DNA of 64,000 nt, from contig NZ_AZSJ01000003.1 of assembly GCF_000516555.1 (NCBI RefSeq), positions 317,958 through 381,957 on the forward strand, read 5' to 3'. The DNA is from Afipia sp. P52-10. Lineage in GTDB: Bacteria; Pseudomonadota; Alphaproteobacteria; Rhizobiales; Xanthobacteraceae. Below the pieces are notes generated by a model. That model had not been told where the DNA came from. It did not search any database and saw only the letters and a list, made by a program, of their open reading frames with translations. Of this stretch, positions 27,859 through 35,273 are shown piece after piece; the stretch's first letter is position 1, and every line of letters starts with the position of its first letter. Made by a program: the position numbers and the translations under genes.

Positions 27859-29271
27859 ATGACGAAGGCCCTGCACGACTATTCGATTGCGGAAGCAGGA
27901 GCATTGCTGCGCAACGGAACGCTGACATCGACGGCGCTGACGAAACATGCGCTCGAGCGCATCAAGGCTATCGACCCGACGATCAACAGCTTCATCACCG
28001 TCACGGCGGAAAGTGCACTCACCGAGGCCGCGGCTGCCGACGATGCCTTCGCCAAAGGCATCGACAAAGGGCCCATGCAGGGGATCCCTCACGCCCTGAA
28101 AGACATCTACGGCACCGCTGGCATCCGTACGACCTGTCATTCGAAATTGCTTCTCGACAATGTGCCGACCGAGGACTCCGTCGTTGCCGCAAAGTTCAAG
28201 GCTCAGGGAGCCGTTCTGCTCGGCAAGCTGGCGACGCACGAGTTTGCGATCGGCGGACCATCGTTCGATCTGCCGTTCCCGCCGGCACGCAATCCCTGGA
28301 ATCCTGACCACATTCCTGGCGGATCATCGTCCGGCTCGGGCGCGGCGGTGGCAGCCGGCCTGGTGCGGATGGCGATGGGCTCCGACACCGGCGGATCGAT
28401 CCGGGGACCCGCGGGATACTGCGGAACGATCGGGCTGAAGCCGACCTATGGACTGGTTTCGCGACGCGGCGTCTTTCCGCTGTCCTACACACTGGACCAT
28501 TGCGGTCCGCTGTCGTGGACCGTGGAGGACAGCGCGATCGCGATGGAAGTCATCGCCGGCTTCGATCCCCTCGACCCTTGCAGCGCTGACGTTCCTGTGC
28601 CGGATTTCCGGGGCAAGCTCGACAAGGGGGTCGCGGGCCTGCGCCTTGGTCTCCCGCGTCACTGGTTCGCACAAGCCGATGGCGTTTCGGCCGAAACCGT
28701 TCGCGCCATCGACGATGCGGCACAGACCCTTGCCAAGCTTGGCGCCACGGTCGAGGAAATCGAGCTGCCGGATTATGAGCTCTATAATGCATGCGGCCGC
28801 ATCATCATGCTGTCCGAAGCCTTTGCCATTCACGAGAAGGACTATCAGACGCGGCCGTTTGACTATGGCGAACACACCTATCTGCGGATGACGATGGGCG
28901 CATTCGTGACCGCAGCGGATCTGACCCAGGCGATGCGCCTGCGCCGCGAGCTCTCGCTCGCCGTCAACGCCAAGCTCAAGCAGTACGACGCGCTCATCAC
29001 AGCCTCAACCCTGACGCCAGCGGTCCCATTCGCTGAGGTCGACCCGCACGGCCCCCCGAATTTCCCGATCCAAACGATGCCGTTCGATGTCACCGGCAAT
29101 CCGGCGATGTCGATCCCGACCGGCTTCTCCAGCAGTGGCCTACCGCTCTCGATGCAGATCGTCGGCCGCGCGTTTGACGAACCGACGGTTCTGGGCATTG
29201 GCGCGGCCTTCGAGGCAGCGACGGCACTCAACCTGCGGCGGCCAGCATCCACCGTCGCTCAAGCCGCCTGA
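27859..29271 (+). CDS. Amidase-signature family hydrolase (AtzE/GatA-like), copy 2
   Basis: 470 residues. Lys81 (ALKDIYGTAGI), cis-Ser156 (GGSSSGSGAAVAAG) and Ser180 (SDTGGSIRGP) sit at the same residue numbers as in the amidase at 21943-23367. Long blocks are shared, such as [10 protein letters not shown] and RNPWNP. The start follows the AtzG-like stop by one base with GAGGAG about 10 nt upstream. The pair probably acts on a second amide step or a second substrate of the same pathway. Confidence 0.92.
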   Translation: MTKALHDYSIAEAGALLRNGTLTSTALTKHALERIKAIDPTINSFITVTAESALTEAAAADDAFAKGIDKGPMQGIPHALKDIYGTAGIRTTCHSKLLLDNVPTEDSVVAAKFKAQGAVLLGKLATHEFAIGGPSFDLPFPPARNPWNPDHIPGGSSSGSGAAVAAGLVRMAMGSDTGGSIRGPAGYCGTIGLKPTYGLVSRRGVFPLSYTLDHCGPLSWTVEDSAIAMEVIAGFDPLDPCSADVPVPDFRGKLDKGVAGLRLGLPRHWFAQADGVSAETVRAIDDAAQTLAKLGATVEEIELPDYELYNACGRIIMLSEAFAIHEKDYQTRPFDYGEHTYLRMTMGAFVTAADLTQAMRLRRELSLAVNAKLKQYDALITASTLTPAVPFAEVDPHGPPNFPIQTMPFDVTGNPAMSIPTGFSSSGLPLSMQIVGRAFDEPTVLGIGAAFEAATALNLRRPASTVAQAA

Positions 29272-29372
29272 GACATAAACAGCCCGACCAACCGGGTCAT
29301 CGACAGAGCCGATGCGCGTGGTGATCACGCGCACTCAGCCGGTCGCGCCGGTACAACCCACAGAAGGAAGCC

Positions 29373-30323
29373 ATGGCCTGCCATCATCTGCATGCGAGTC
29401 CGGAAACTTGCCACTGGGGCTTCTTCGACGCCGCGTTGAAGCCAGCCCTCGTGATAGCCAGCGGCGATCAGGTGACGATCGATACGATCAGCGGAACACC
29501 GGAGGTCCTGCCCCCGGCTTCGGCCTTTCATGTGCCGCCCGAGCTGAAACACGTCCATGCGAAGAACGAGCGCATGGTGCCAGGACATATCCTGACCGGG
29601 CCGATTGCAGTCGAAGGGGCGGAGCCGGGTGACATCCTCGAAGTCGAGATCCTGGACATCAGCCTGCGTCAAGATTGGGGCTACAACCTGATCAAGCCGC
29701 TGATGGGCACGCTGCCAGAGGACTTTCCCGAACCGCGGCTGATCAACATTCCGTTGGACAAGACCCGGATGATCGCCACGCTGCCTTGGGGGCTAAAGCT
29801 ACCGCTCGCTCCGTTCTTCGGTGTCATGGGAACGGCGCCGCCACCGGCCTGGGGCCGCATCAGCTCGATCGTGCCACGAGCGATGGGCGGTAATCTCGAC
29901 AACAAGGAATTGGTGCCAGGGGCCAAACTCTATCTGCCGGTTTTCGTCGCCGGAGGCCTGTTCTCCTGCGGCGATGGGCATGCCGTTCAAGGCGACGGCG
30001 AGGTCTGCATCACCGCGATCGAAACTGCCTTGCAAGGGAGCTTCGTCTTCCGGCTGCGGAAGGATCTTCGTTTCACCTATCCGCGCGCAGAGACCCCGAC
30101 CCATTACATGACAATGGGCATGGACCCGGATCTCGATCAGTGCGTGGTCAAAGCCCTTCGTGACATGATCGTCCTGCTGGGCGAAAAGGGCAATCTGGCG
30201 CGGGACGACGCCTATACGCTATGCAGCTTGGCTGCCGATTTGCGCATCACCCAGACCGTCAATGGATCTAAAGGCGTCCACTGTATGATCGCCAAATCCG
30301 CCGTGCATGGGGCAACGCACTGA
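29373..30323 (+). CDS. Acetamidase/formamidase family protein (FmdA/AmdA)
   Basis: 316 residues matching the FmdA/AmdA family along its length: GPIAVEGAEPGDILEVEILDI, PFFGVMGTAPP, the HAVQGDGEVC metal-site region (with the preceding LFSCGDGHA) and THYMTMGMDPDLDQC near the end. Members are metal-dependent and release ammonia from formamide or short amides. AAGGA lies a few bases before the ATG. It lies 101 bp after the second amidase in the same direction and is probably the last gene of that operon. Confidence 0.92.
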   Translation: MACHHLHASPETCHWGFFDAALKPALVIASGDQVTIDTISGTPEVLPPASAFHVPPELKHVHAKNERMVPGHILTGPIAVEGAEPGDILEVEILDISLRQDWGYNLIKPLMGTLPEDFPEPRLINIPLDKTRMIATLPWGLKLPLAPFFGVMGTAPPPAWGRISSIVPRAMGGNLDNKELVPGAKLYLPVFVAGGLFSCGDGHAVQGDGEVCITAIETALQGSFVFRLRKDLRFTYPRAETPTHYMTMGMDPDLDQCVVKALRDMIVLLGEKGNLARDDAYTLCSLAADLRITQTVNGSKGVHCMIAKSAVHGATH

Positions 30324-30354
30324 GACACATCCATTGCGGAGCACAAACAATCCC

Positions 30355-30368
30355 GCCGATTAATCGGC
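30355..30368. repeat. 14-bp perfect palindrome between convergent genes
   Basis: GCCGATTAATCGGC contains the stop codon of the minus-strand gene ending at 30360 and follows the formamidase gene. It may help end transcription from both sides; no T-run is present. Confidence 0.35.
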
Positions 30369-30593
30369 GCTCGGCAGTCGCCTCATGGTGAATTCGATCC
30401 GGTCGCCCGGCAGCTCGCGCCAGGCTTCCACCACCGTTCCATAGGCTGCCTTCGGATAGCGCTTCAGCATAGCCTCGGCTTGCTTGCGCGCATCCGCACG
30501 CTTCAATGTGAATGTCTGACGCAGGTAGCCGTCCGCGCCCCGCGCCATCCGCGCGGCGATATCCTTGGGCGTCTTTGGCGCGTTATGCGGCAT
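30360..30593 (-). CDS. Small conserved-looking hypothetical protein
   Basis: 77 residues, basic and soluble (ADARKQAEAMLKRYPKAAYGTVVEAWRELPGDRIEFTMRRL). The start ATG at 30593 overlaps the end of the upstream small gene by 11 nt. Codon use looks coding. No function is proposed; the pattern is that of a small DNA/RNA- or protein-binding helper. Confidence 0.6.
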   Translation of the reverse strand: MPHNAPKTPKDIAARMARGADGYLRQTFTLKRADARKQAEAMLKRYPKAAYGTVVEAWRELPGDRIEFTMRRLPSAD

Positions 30594-30762
30594 CACACGA
30601 CTTGAGTTTCTGACGCTCGCGATCGGCCAGTCGCTCCATTTCGAGCGCAAGTCTCTTGTTTTGCAATCTGACCGCAGGATCGGTGGCCAATTCGGCAACG
30701 ATCTTGATCTCTGCTGCCTTCGTTTCCAGCTCGGCGATGTAGGCGCGTGGATCGTCTGTCAT
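30583..30762 (-). CDS. Small coiled-coil hypothetical protein
   Basis: 59 residues, almost entirely helical and charged (YIAELETKAAEIKIVAELATDPAVRLQNKRLALEMERLADRERQKL). The ATG at 30762 is the start that keeps the helix intact; longer frames upstream lose it. It is coupled by overlap to the gene at 30360-30593, so the two may work as a pair. Not recognised. Confidence 0.6.
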   Translation of the reverse strand: MTDDPRAYIAELETKAAEIKIVAELATDPAVRLQNKRLALEMERLADRERQKLKSCDAA

Positions 30763-30989
30763 GGTTATGCTCCACTTTCCCGGTTGGAGCGACCTCGGCC
30801 AAAATTTGAGGCCGACCGTAGTTTCCGCGCATTTCCACGCGTGGGCAAACATTAAATTGTCGCGCCCTGCGGGAACACTATCGCAAGCGGCCTCTTTCCG
30901 CCCAAGCACAATCTGTTGCACTCACGTCGGGAGAACAGCGCCATCCTAGCCGACCCGTTCTCCCGAGACATCTCGAATTCTCGTAAATC

Positions 30990-32060
30990 TCAACCTTGTG
31001 CTTCGAGCGCCGGATAGTCGTTATACCCGGTTGCATCGCTGGTATAGATCGTCTCGCTGTTCAATGGGTTGAGCGGAGCATTGCGGCGGAAACGCTCGAC
31101 CAGATCGGGGTTGGCGATGTACAGCCGGCCGAACGATGCAGCATCAGCCTGACCGCTTTCGATCAGCCGCTCGGCGGTTTCCTTGGTCAGGCCCTCGTTG
31201 GCAATGAACGCGCCTTTGAACTTCTCACGAACCAAGGGAGCCAGCCGCGGCCGATCACCCTCGAGCGCTTCGCGGCCGAAAATGAACGCGAGCTGGCGTT
31301 CGTTCAACTGCTCGGCCACATAACCGAACAAGGCTGTCGGATCGGAATCCTGCATCGAATGCGAGCTGGACATCAGATTCAAATGTATGCCGATGCGGTC
31401 CGCCGGCCAGACGGTCAGCAGCGCTTCGACCGCCTCAAGCAGGAAACGCGCACGATTGGCGATCGGTCCGCCGTAACGATCGGTCCTCTTGTTCGATCCA
31501 TCGTGCAGGAATTGATCGAACAAATAGCCGTTGGCGGCATGAAGCTCGACGCCATCGAAGCCGGCGCGCTTGGCATTCTCAGCGGCCTTGCGGAACGCTG
31601 CGACGATCGTCGGGATTTCTTCCGTCTCCAAAGCACGCGGCACTTCGTACGACTTCTTCGGACGGATCACGCTCACATGGCCCTCGGGCGCGATCGCGCT
31701 TGGAGCGACCGGAAGCTGGCCATCGAGATAGATCGGATCGGAAATGCGACCCACGTGCCAGAGCTGTGACACGATCCGACCTCCTGCGCGATGCACGGCG
31801 GCGGTAATCTGCGTCCACCGCTGCACCTGCAGCTCCGACCATAGTCCCGGCGTATTGGGATAGCCGACCCCATGCGGCGTCACCGAGGTCGCTTCGGTCA
31901 GGATGAGTCCAGCGCTGGCGCGCTGAACGTAATGCTCGAGATTGAGCGGCCCGGGTGCGCGCTCTTCGAAGGCTCGCATGCGCGTCAGCGGCGCCATGAC
32001 GATCCGATTCGGTAATTCCAACGCGCCGATTCTGACGGGATCAAACAAGGTGGGCATCAA
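30990..32060 (-). CDS. Old Yellow Enzyme family ene-reductase
   Basis: 356 residues, an FMN-dependent TIM barrel. The active-site triplet HAANGYLFDQFL gives His174, Asn177 and Tyr179, with the same spacing as His191/Asn194/Tyr196 of OYE1. Also present are LPNRIVMAPLTRMRA (Thr near FMN), SQLWHVGR, and the SNKRTDRYGG segment. It reduces activated C=C bonds or nitro groups using NAD(P)H. It lies divergent from the quinone-oxidoreductase-like gene, and both could answer to electrophile stress. Confidence 0.93.
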   Translation of the reverse strand: MMPTLFDPVRIGALELPNRIVMAPLTRMRAFEERAPGPLNLEHYVQRASAGLILTEATSVTPHGVGYPNTPGLWSELQVQRWTQITAAVHRAGGRIVSQLWHVGRISDPIYLDGQLPVAPSAIAPEGHVSVIRPKKSYEVPRALETEEIPTIVAAFRKAAENAKRAGFDGVELHAANGYLFDQFLHDGSNKRTDRYGGPIANRARFLLEAVEALLTVWPADRIGIHLNLMSSSHSMQDSDPTALFGYVAEQLNERQLAFIFGREALEGDRPRLAPLVREKFKGAFIANEGLTKETAERLIESGQADAASFGRLYIANPDLVERFRRNAPLNPLNSETIYTSDATGYNDYPALEAQG

Positions 32061-32428
32061 CGAGCATCCTTTCGATTTCAGTTTTGTTTTGGGATGAATT
32101 TCGAGCGGCGCGGCGCGGCGCGTGTGAACCTTCCGTAGCGATGCGATCTAGGATCGAGGAGAAGACGCACAAGTGACCCCGCATCGAAAGCGTGTCAACT
32201 CCAAGTGAGCACACGGAAATGCGGAAGAAAAATACCAGACAGCGTTACTCTTGCAGCATCCCATGCCACGAGGCTGCCCAATGAAAGCATGCCCTGACGT
32301 AACTGCCTGCACGCCTCGTCCAACCTGCCCCAGCGTTTGGCCCGCCTTGTCATGAACGTTCACTTCGGATAAATGATTATTGATCAGTGATCGGTGATCA
32401 CTTAGGAAGTGGGAGGGAGGATACGGTC
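32061..32428. other. Divergent control region of the ene-reductase and MDR genes
   Basis: 368 bp without a credible gene. It holds the palindrome at 32386-32402. The stretch AAATGATTATTGATCA just before it is AT-rich compared with its surroundings and may be part of a promoter. Confidence 0.5.
32386..32402. promoter_or_regulatory. Candidate operator palindrome upstream of the MDR gene
   Basis: AGTGATC-GGT-GATCACT is a perfect 7-bp inverted repeat with TGATCA directly before it. It ends 26 bp before the MDR start and overlaps the expected promoter. A repressor such as a TetR or MarR protein could bind. Which one is unknown. Confidence 0.5.
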
Positions 32429-33391
32429 ATGAGCGCACCGGCGGCGACACGATCCACGATGCAGGCTGTGGTCGTCGATACGCGCACGCGGCAACGCCTG
32501 GTCATCAAGGAAGTGCCACGACCGGAGCCGAAACCGACGGAAATGCTGGTTAAGGTCCATGCCGTTTCGCTCAACCGCGGTGAAATCCGCACCGCGCTCG
32601 AGCAAGCCACCGATGGATGGCGGCCTGGATGGGATGTTGCCGGGATCGTCGAGAGAGCAGCAGCCGCCACGTCTGGACCGCCGGTCGGATCACGGGTGGT
32701 CTGTTCGAGCGGATCAGCTGGTTGGGCGGAGTACGTCGCGATTGCGCCGGCCGCGGCGGCGCTGATTCCGGACGCCGTATCGTTCGAGCAGGCGGCTGCG
32801 CTGCCGGTCGCGGGCCTGACCGCACGGCGGGGATTGCAGTTGGGTACCCCACTCCAGGGAACGAAGGTTCTTGTCAGCGGCGCATCTGGTGGTGTCGGCA
32901 CCTTCGCCCTGCAGTTAGCGCGTTTACAAGAAGCTCAGGTCGTTGCCGCGCTTCGCACCAACGCTCACGCGGAGCTGGCGCATCAGCTCGGCGCTGACGA
33001 AGTAGGGGTCGGCGACGATCTCGCCGGAGCCCAGCCCTACGCCCCCTACGATCTCATCCTCGAGTCGGTCGGCGGTCCCTCGCTGGCGTCCGCTCTCGGC
33101 ATGCTGGCTCCCGGCGGGATCTGCGTTCTCCTTGGCGCATCGGCGGGCTCGCAGACGAGTTTTGACGCGGCCAAGTTTCGTGTCGGCGGGACGTCGCTCT
33201 ACGGGCTCGTCATGGGCTATGAATTCCAGCGCGAGCCACCCGGAATTGGGCTTACGGAGCTTGTCGCGCTCGTGGCCACAGGAAAACTGCACCCGCATAT
33301 TTCTGTGACAGGTCGCCTGAGCGAGGTCGCCGATGTCGCTGAAAGACTAATGCAACGTGGCTTCGCTGGGAAAGCCGTGCTGACCGTCTAA
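32429..33391 (+). CDS. Zinc-free quinone-oxidoreductase-like MDR dehydrogenase
   Basis: 320 residues. The N-terminal GroES-like domain lacks zinc ligands (VKVHAVSLNRGEIRTAL), and the Rossmann motif is LVSGASGGVGTFALQLA. AALPVAGLTA matches the quinone-oxidoreductase branch of the medium-chain family. It probably reduces quinones or enones with NADPH. ATG 32429 has GGGAGGGAGG nine bases upstream; an earlier ATG at 32387 lies inside the palindrome. Confidence 0.9.
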   Translation: MSAPAATRSTMQAVVVDTRTRQRLVIKEVPRPEPKPTEMLVKVHAVSLNRGEIRTALEQATDGWRPGWDVAGIVERAAAATSGPPVGSRVVCSSGSAGWAEYVAIAPAAAALIPDAVSFEQAAALPVAGLTARRGLQLGTPLQGTKVLVSGASGGVGTFALQLARLQEAQVVAALRTNAHAELAHQLGADEVGVGDDLAGAQPYAPYDLILESVGGPSLASALGMLAPGGICVLLGASAGSQTSFDAAKFRVGGTSLYGLVMGYEFQREPPGIGLTELVALVATGKLHPHISVTGRLSEVADVAERLMQRGFAGKAVLTV

Positions 33392-33498
33392 CGATCGGAT
33401 CGTGGTAATTGCGACCCGCATAGCAGCTAGCCGCGATGAAATTCGAAGAAGTCCCGATCTTGCCTTAGCTCGTGAGTTGATCCCTTTCGGAAGGGCGG

Positions 33499-34182
33499 CT
33501 ACCCGGCTTTCCGAATCGTCTTGCCACTGGCCCCCGGAGCCAATAATCCCGCGATCAGCGTCTCGGTCGTTGCCGCGATCAGCGTCTTCCGGTCCGCCCA
33601 TGGAAAGTCAGGCCATGCGATCAGCTTCGCGGTCAAGCCATGCGGCATCGCAAGGACGATCTGCGAGGCGACCTTCAACGACATCCGCCTAAACACGCCT
33701 CTCTTGATCAGCCGCTCGACCAGACGTGATTGCCACATCACCACCTGCACGCCGCGGCTCTGCTGCTCGAACGGCCGCTGGATATCCTTGCCGTGCAACA
33801 AGGATCGGCGGGTCATATAGATGATCTGGTACTCGTCGGGATGATCGAGGCCCGCCTCGATGTCGGATCGGATGATCGCGCGCAACCGATCCAAGTCATC
33901 GTCATACGTCTCGTCGATCTCGCGATAGCGCTGCAGCGTTGCCTCATACGTCTTCTGGCAAAGTGCATCCAAGATCTCGTCCTTGCTCTTGAAATAAACG
34001 TAGAGACCGGCCTGAGACAGGCCGACACGCTCCGCCAAGCGACGCGTCGTAACGGCATGATAGCCCTCGTGCAGGAACATATCCTTCGCGGCTGCAAGGA
34101 TTTCATCCGGCCGTTCGTATCCGAGTCCCCGTGCCTTTCGTGTCCGCGCCGGCGCGGTCTGGCTTCGCCCCTTGCCTGCCAT
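33499..34182 (-). CDS. TetR/AcrR-family transcriptional regulator
   Basis: About 227 residues from ATG 34182 (AGGAGAGGCA just upstream); a start at 34263 adds 27 residues without family character. The N-terminal helix-turn-helix reads RPDEILAAAKDMFLHEGYHAVTTRRLAERVGLSQAGLYVYFKSKDEIL. The ligand domain is not recognisable. It is convergent with the MDR gene and divergent from the small gene at 34352. The palindrome at 34267-34284 is a likely self-operator. Confidence 0.9.
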   Translation of the reverse strand: MAGKGRSQTAPARTRKARGLGYERPDEILAAAKDMFLHEGYHAVTTRRLAERVGLSQAGLYVYFKSKDEILDALCQKTYEATLQRYREIDETYDDDLDRLRAIIRSDIEAGLDHPDEYQIIYMTRRSLLHGKDIQRPFEQQSRGVQVVMWQSRLVERLIKRGVFRRMSLKVASQIVLAMPHGLTAKLIAWPDFPWADRKTLIAATTETLIAGLLAPGASGKTIRKAG

Positions 34183-34266
34183 TGCCTCTCCTCTGCTGCC
34201 AGCCAAATTGCGCGGCCGCCCTGCCTGCGTCAACTGGAAGCGGGGTCTCGCGTCTCCGCTCACGAA

Positions 34267-34284
34267 ATCACCTGTTCAGGTGAT
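34267..34284. promoter_or_regulatory. Candidate TetR operator palindrome
   Basis: ATCACCTG-TT-CAGGTGAT, perfect 8-bp arms, sits between the divergent TetR gene and the small gene at 34352. Its size and position are typical of TetR self-regulation. Confidence 0.55.
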
Positions 34285-34351
34285 GCGCGATCGCACCGCA
34301 GCCGCGTAGTTGAGGTGACGCGCGGTTTGCCACCGCGGACAGGAAAAAGCG

Positions 34352-34561
34352 ATGACCGAGCGGTTACCGAACGGAACGCGTGTGAGATTGAGCTCCCTCG
34401 GCGAGGAGCGGAGCAAAAAGACGATCAGCAAGACGGGCGTAATCGTCGGCAAGACCCGGGGCGCCGGATACTATGTCCTGCTCGACGGTAACGTTACGAA
34501 ATCGATTCTCCATTGCACCTATATCGAGCCCGTTTCCGATCAGGCGGCCCGCCCGACTTAA
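34352..34561 (+). CDS. Small hypothetical protein, possible SH3-like fold
   Basis: 69 residues. AGGAAAAAGCG lies directly before the ATG. The pattern NGTRVRLSSLGEERS then KTGVIVGKTRGAGYYVLLDG and HCTYIEPV is strand-rich, like short KOW/SH3-type proteins. It shares the palindromic control region with the TetR gene. No function assigned. Confidence 0.6.
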   Translation: MTERLPNGTRVRLSSLGEERSKKTISKTGVIVGKTRGAGYYVLLDGNVTKSILHCTYIEPVSDQAARPT

Positions 34562-34611
34562 CCAAATGAGCCCTCAGGTCGGATCGACCGAGGCCCGCGA
34601 GTCGGGCGAGC

Positions 34612-35034
34612 CTACTCGGGATCGGTGCTCTCAATCTCGATGCGGAATGGAAGTTGTTTGCCGACCCGACACTCGGATACGGGGCAAATCGCCATCCCCT
34701 CCACGATCTGGCCATCGACCATCTCGTAGGGATAATCGGGCAGCGTCACGAACTCCGAATTGGGATCGATCTCAAGCCCTTGACGATAACTATCGAAATC
34801 CAGATGGCGAGCGAGGGCCGGAAACTCCTCGCGAAGGAATGTAGCACCGTTCAGGACGAGCCATCCGCTCAGATTGACCTTGCGACCAATCGAAGCGCCG
34901 CGAGCTCCCTGAAAAGTCGTCAGGTGGCTGACCACGTCGTCCGACAGACGGACCAGTTGCACTTCGTCGGCACGGACTCCGGAAATCAATATCGCCGAAG
35001 CCACGGCAGCAACGGCTACACGCAATTTAGGCAT
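34612..35034 (-). CDS. Exported hypothetical protein
   Basis: 140 residues with a signal peptide (MPKLRVAVAAVASAILISGVRADE). The mature part has SGWLVLNGATFLREEFPALARHLDFD and two cysteines (ICPVSECRV) near the C-terminus. The frame is open far upstream but without signal or similarity, so 35034 is preferred. It follows the RND pump genes on the same strand but 239 bp away. Not recognised. Confidence 0.55.
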   Translation of the reverse strand: MPKLRVAVAAVASAILISGVRADEVQLVRLSDDVVSHLTTFQGARGASIGRKVNLSGWLVLNGATFLREEFPALARHLDFDSYRQGLEIDPNSEFVTLPDYPYEMVDGQIVEGMAICPVSECRVGKQLPFRIEIESTDPE

Positions 35035-35273
35035 GCTGGGGTAATCTTCATCTTCCTCAGTAGACCGGACGCATAGGTCCGGCGGGGATAATGCAGAGCC
35101 TTGCCGTTTGGTTCCGGAGCCGCAACCGATTGTCACCAATGCGAGAATAGCGCTGGGAGCGCGCCTGCGGCTCGGCCCCGTGTCGAGCTTGAGAGACGAC
35201 GTAAGCCGCCCACGCAGCCCGTCGCCAGTCCTCGGGCTCGTCTCGCGTCCCAGCCCTTGTTCGCCTGCCCTCT

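Noticed and set aside
32560..33391. Zinc-dependent alcohol dehydrogenase
   Set aside because: The MDR protein lacks the catalytic and structural zinc cysteines, so the quinone-oxidoreductase branch fits better.
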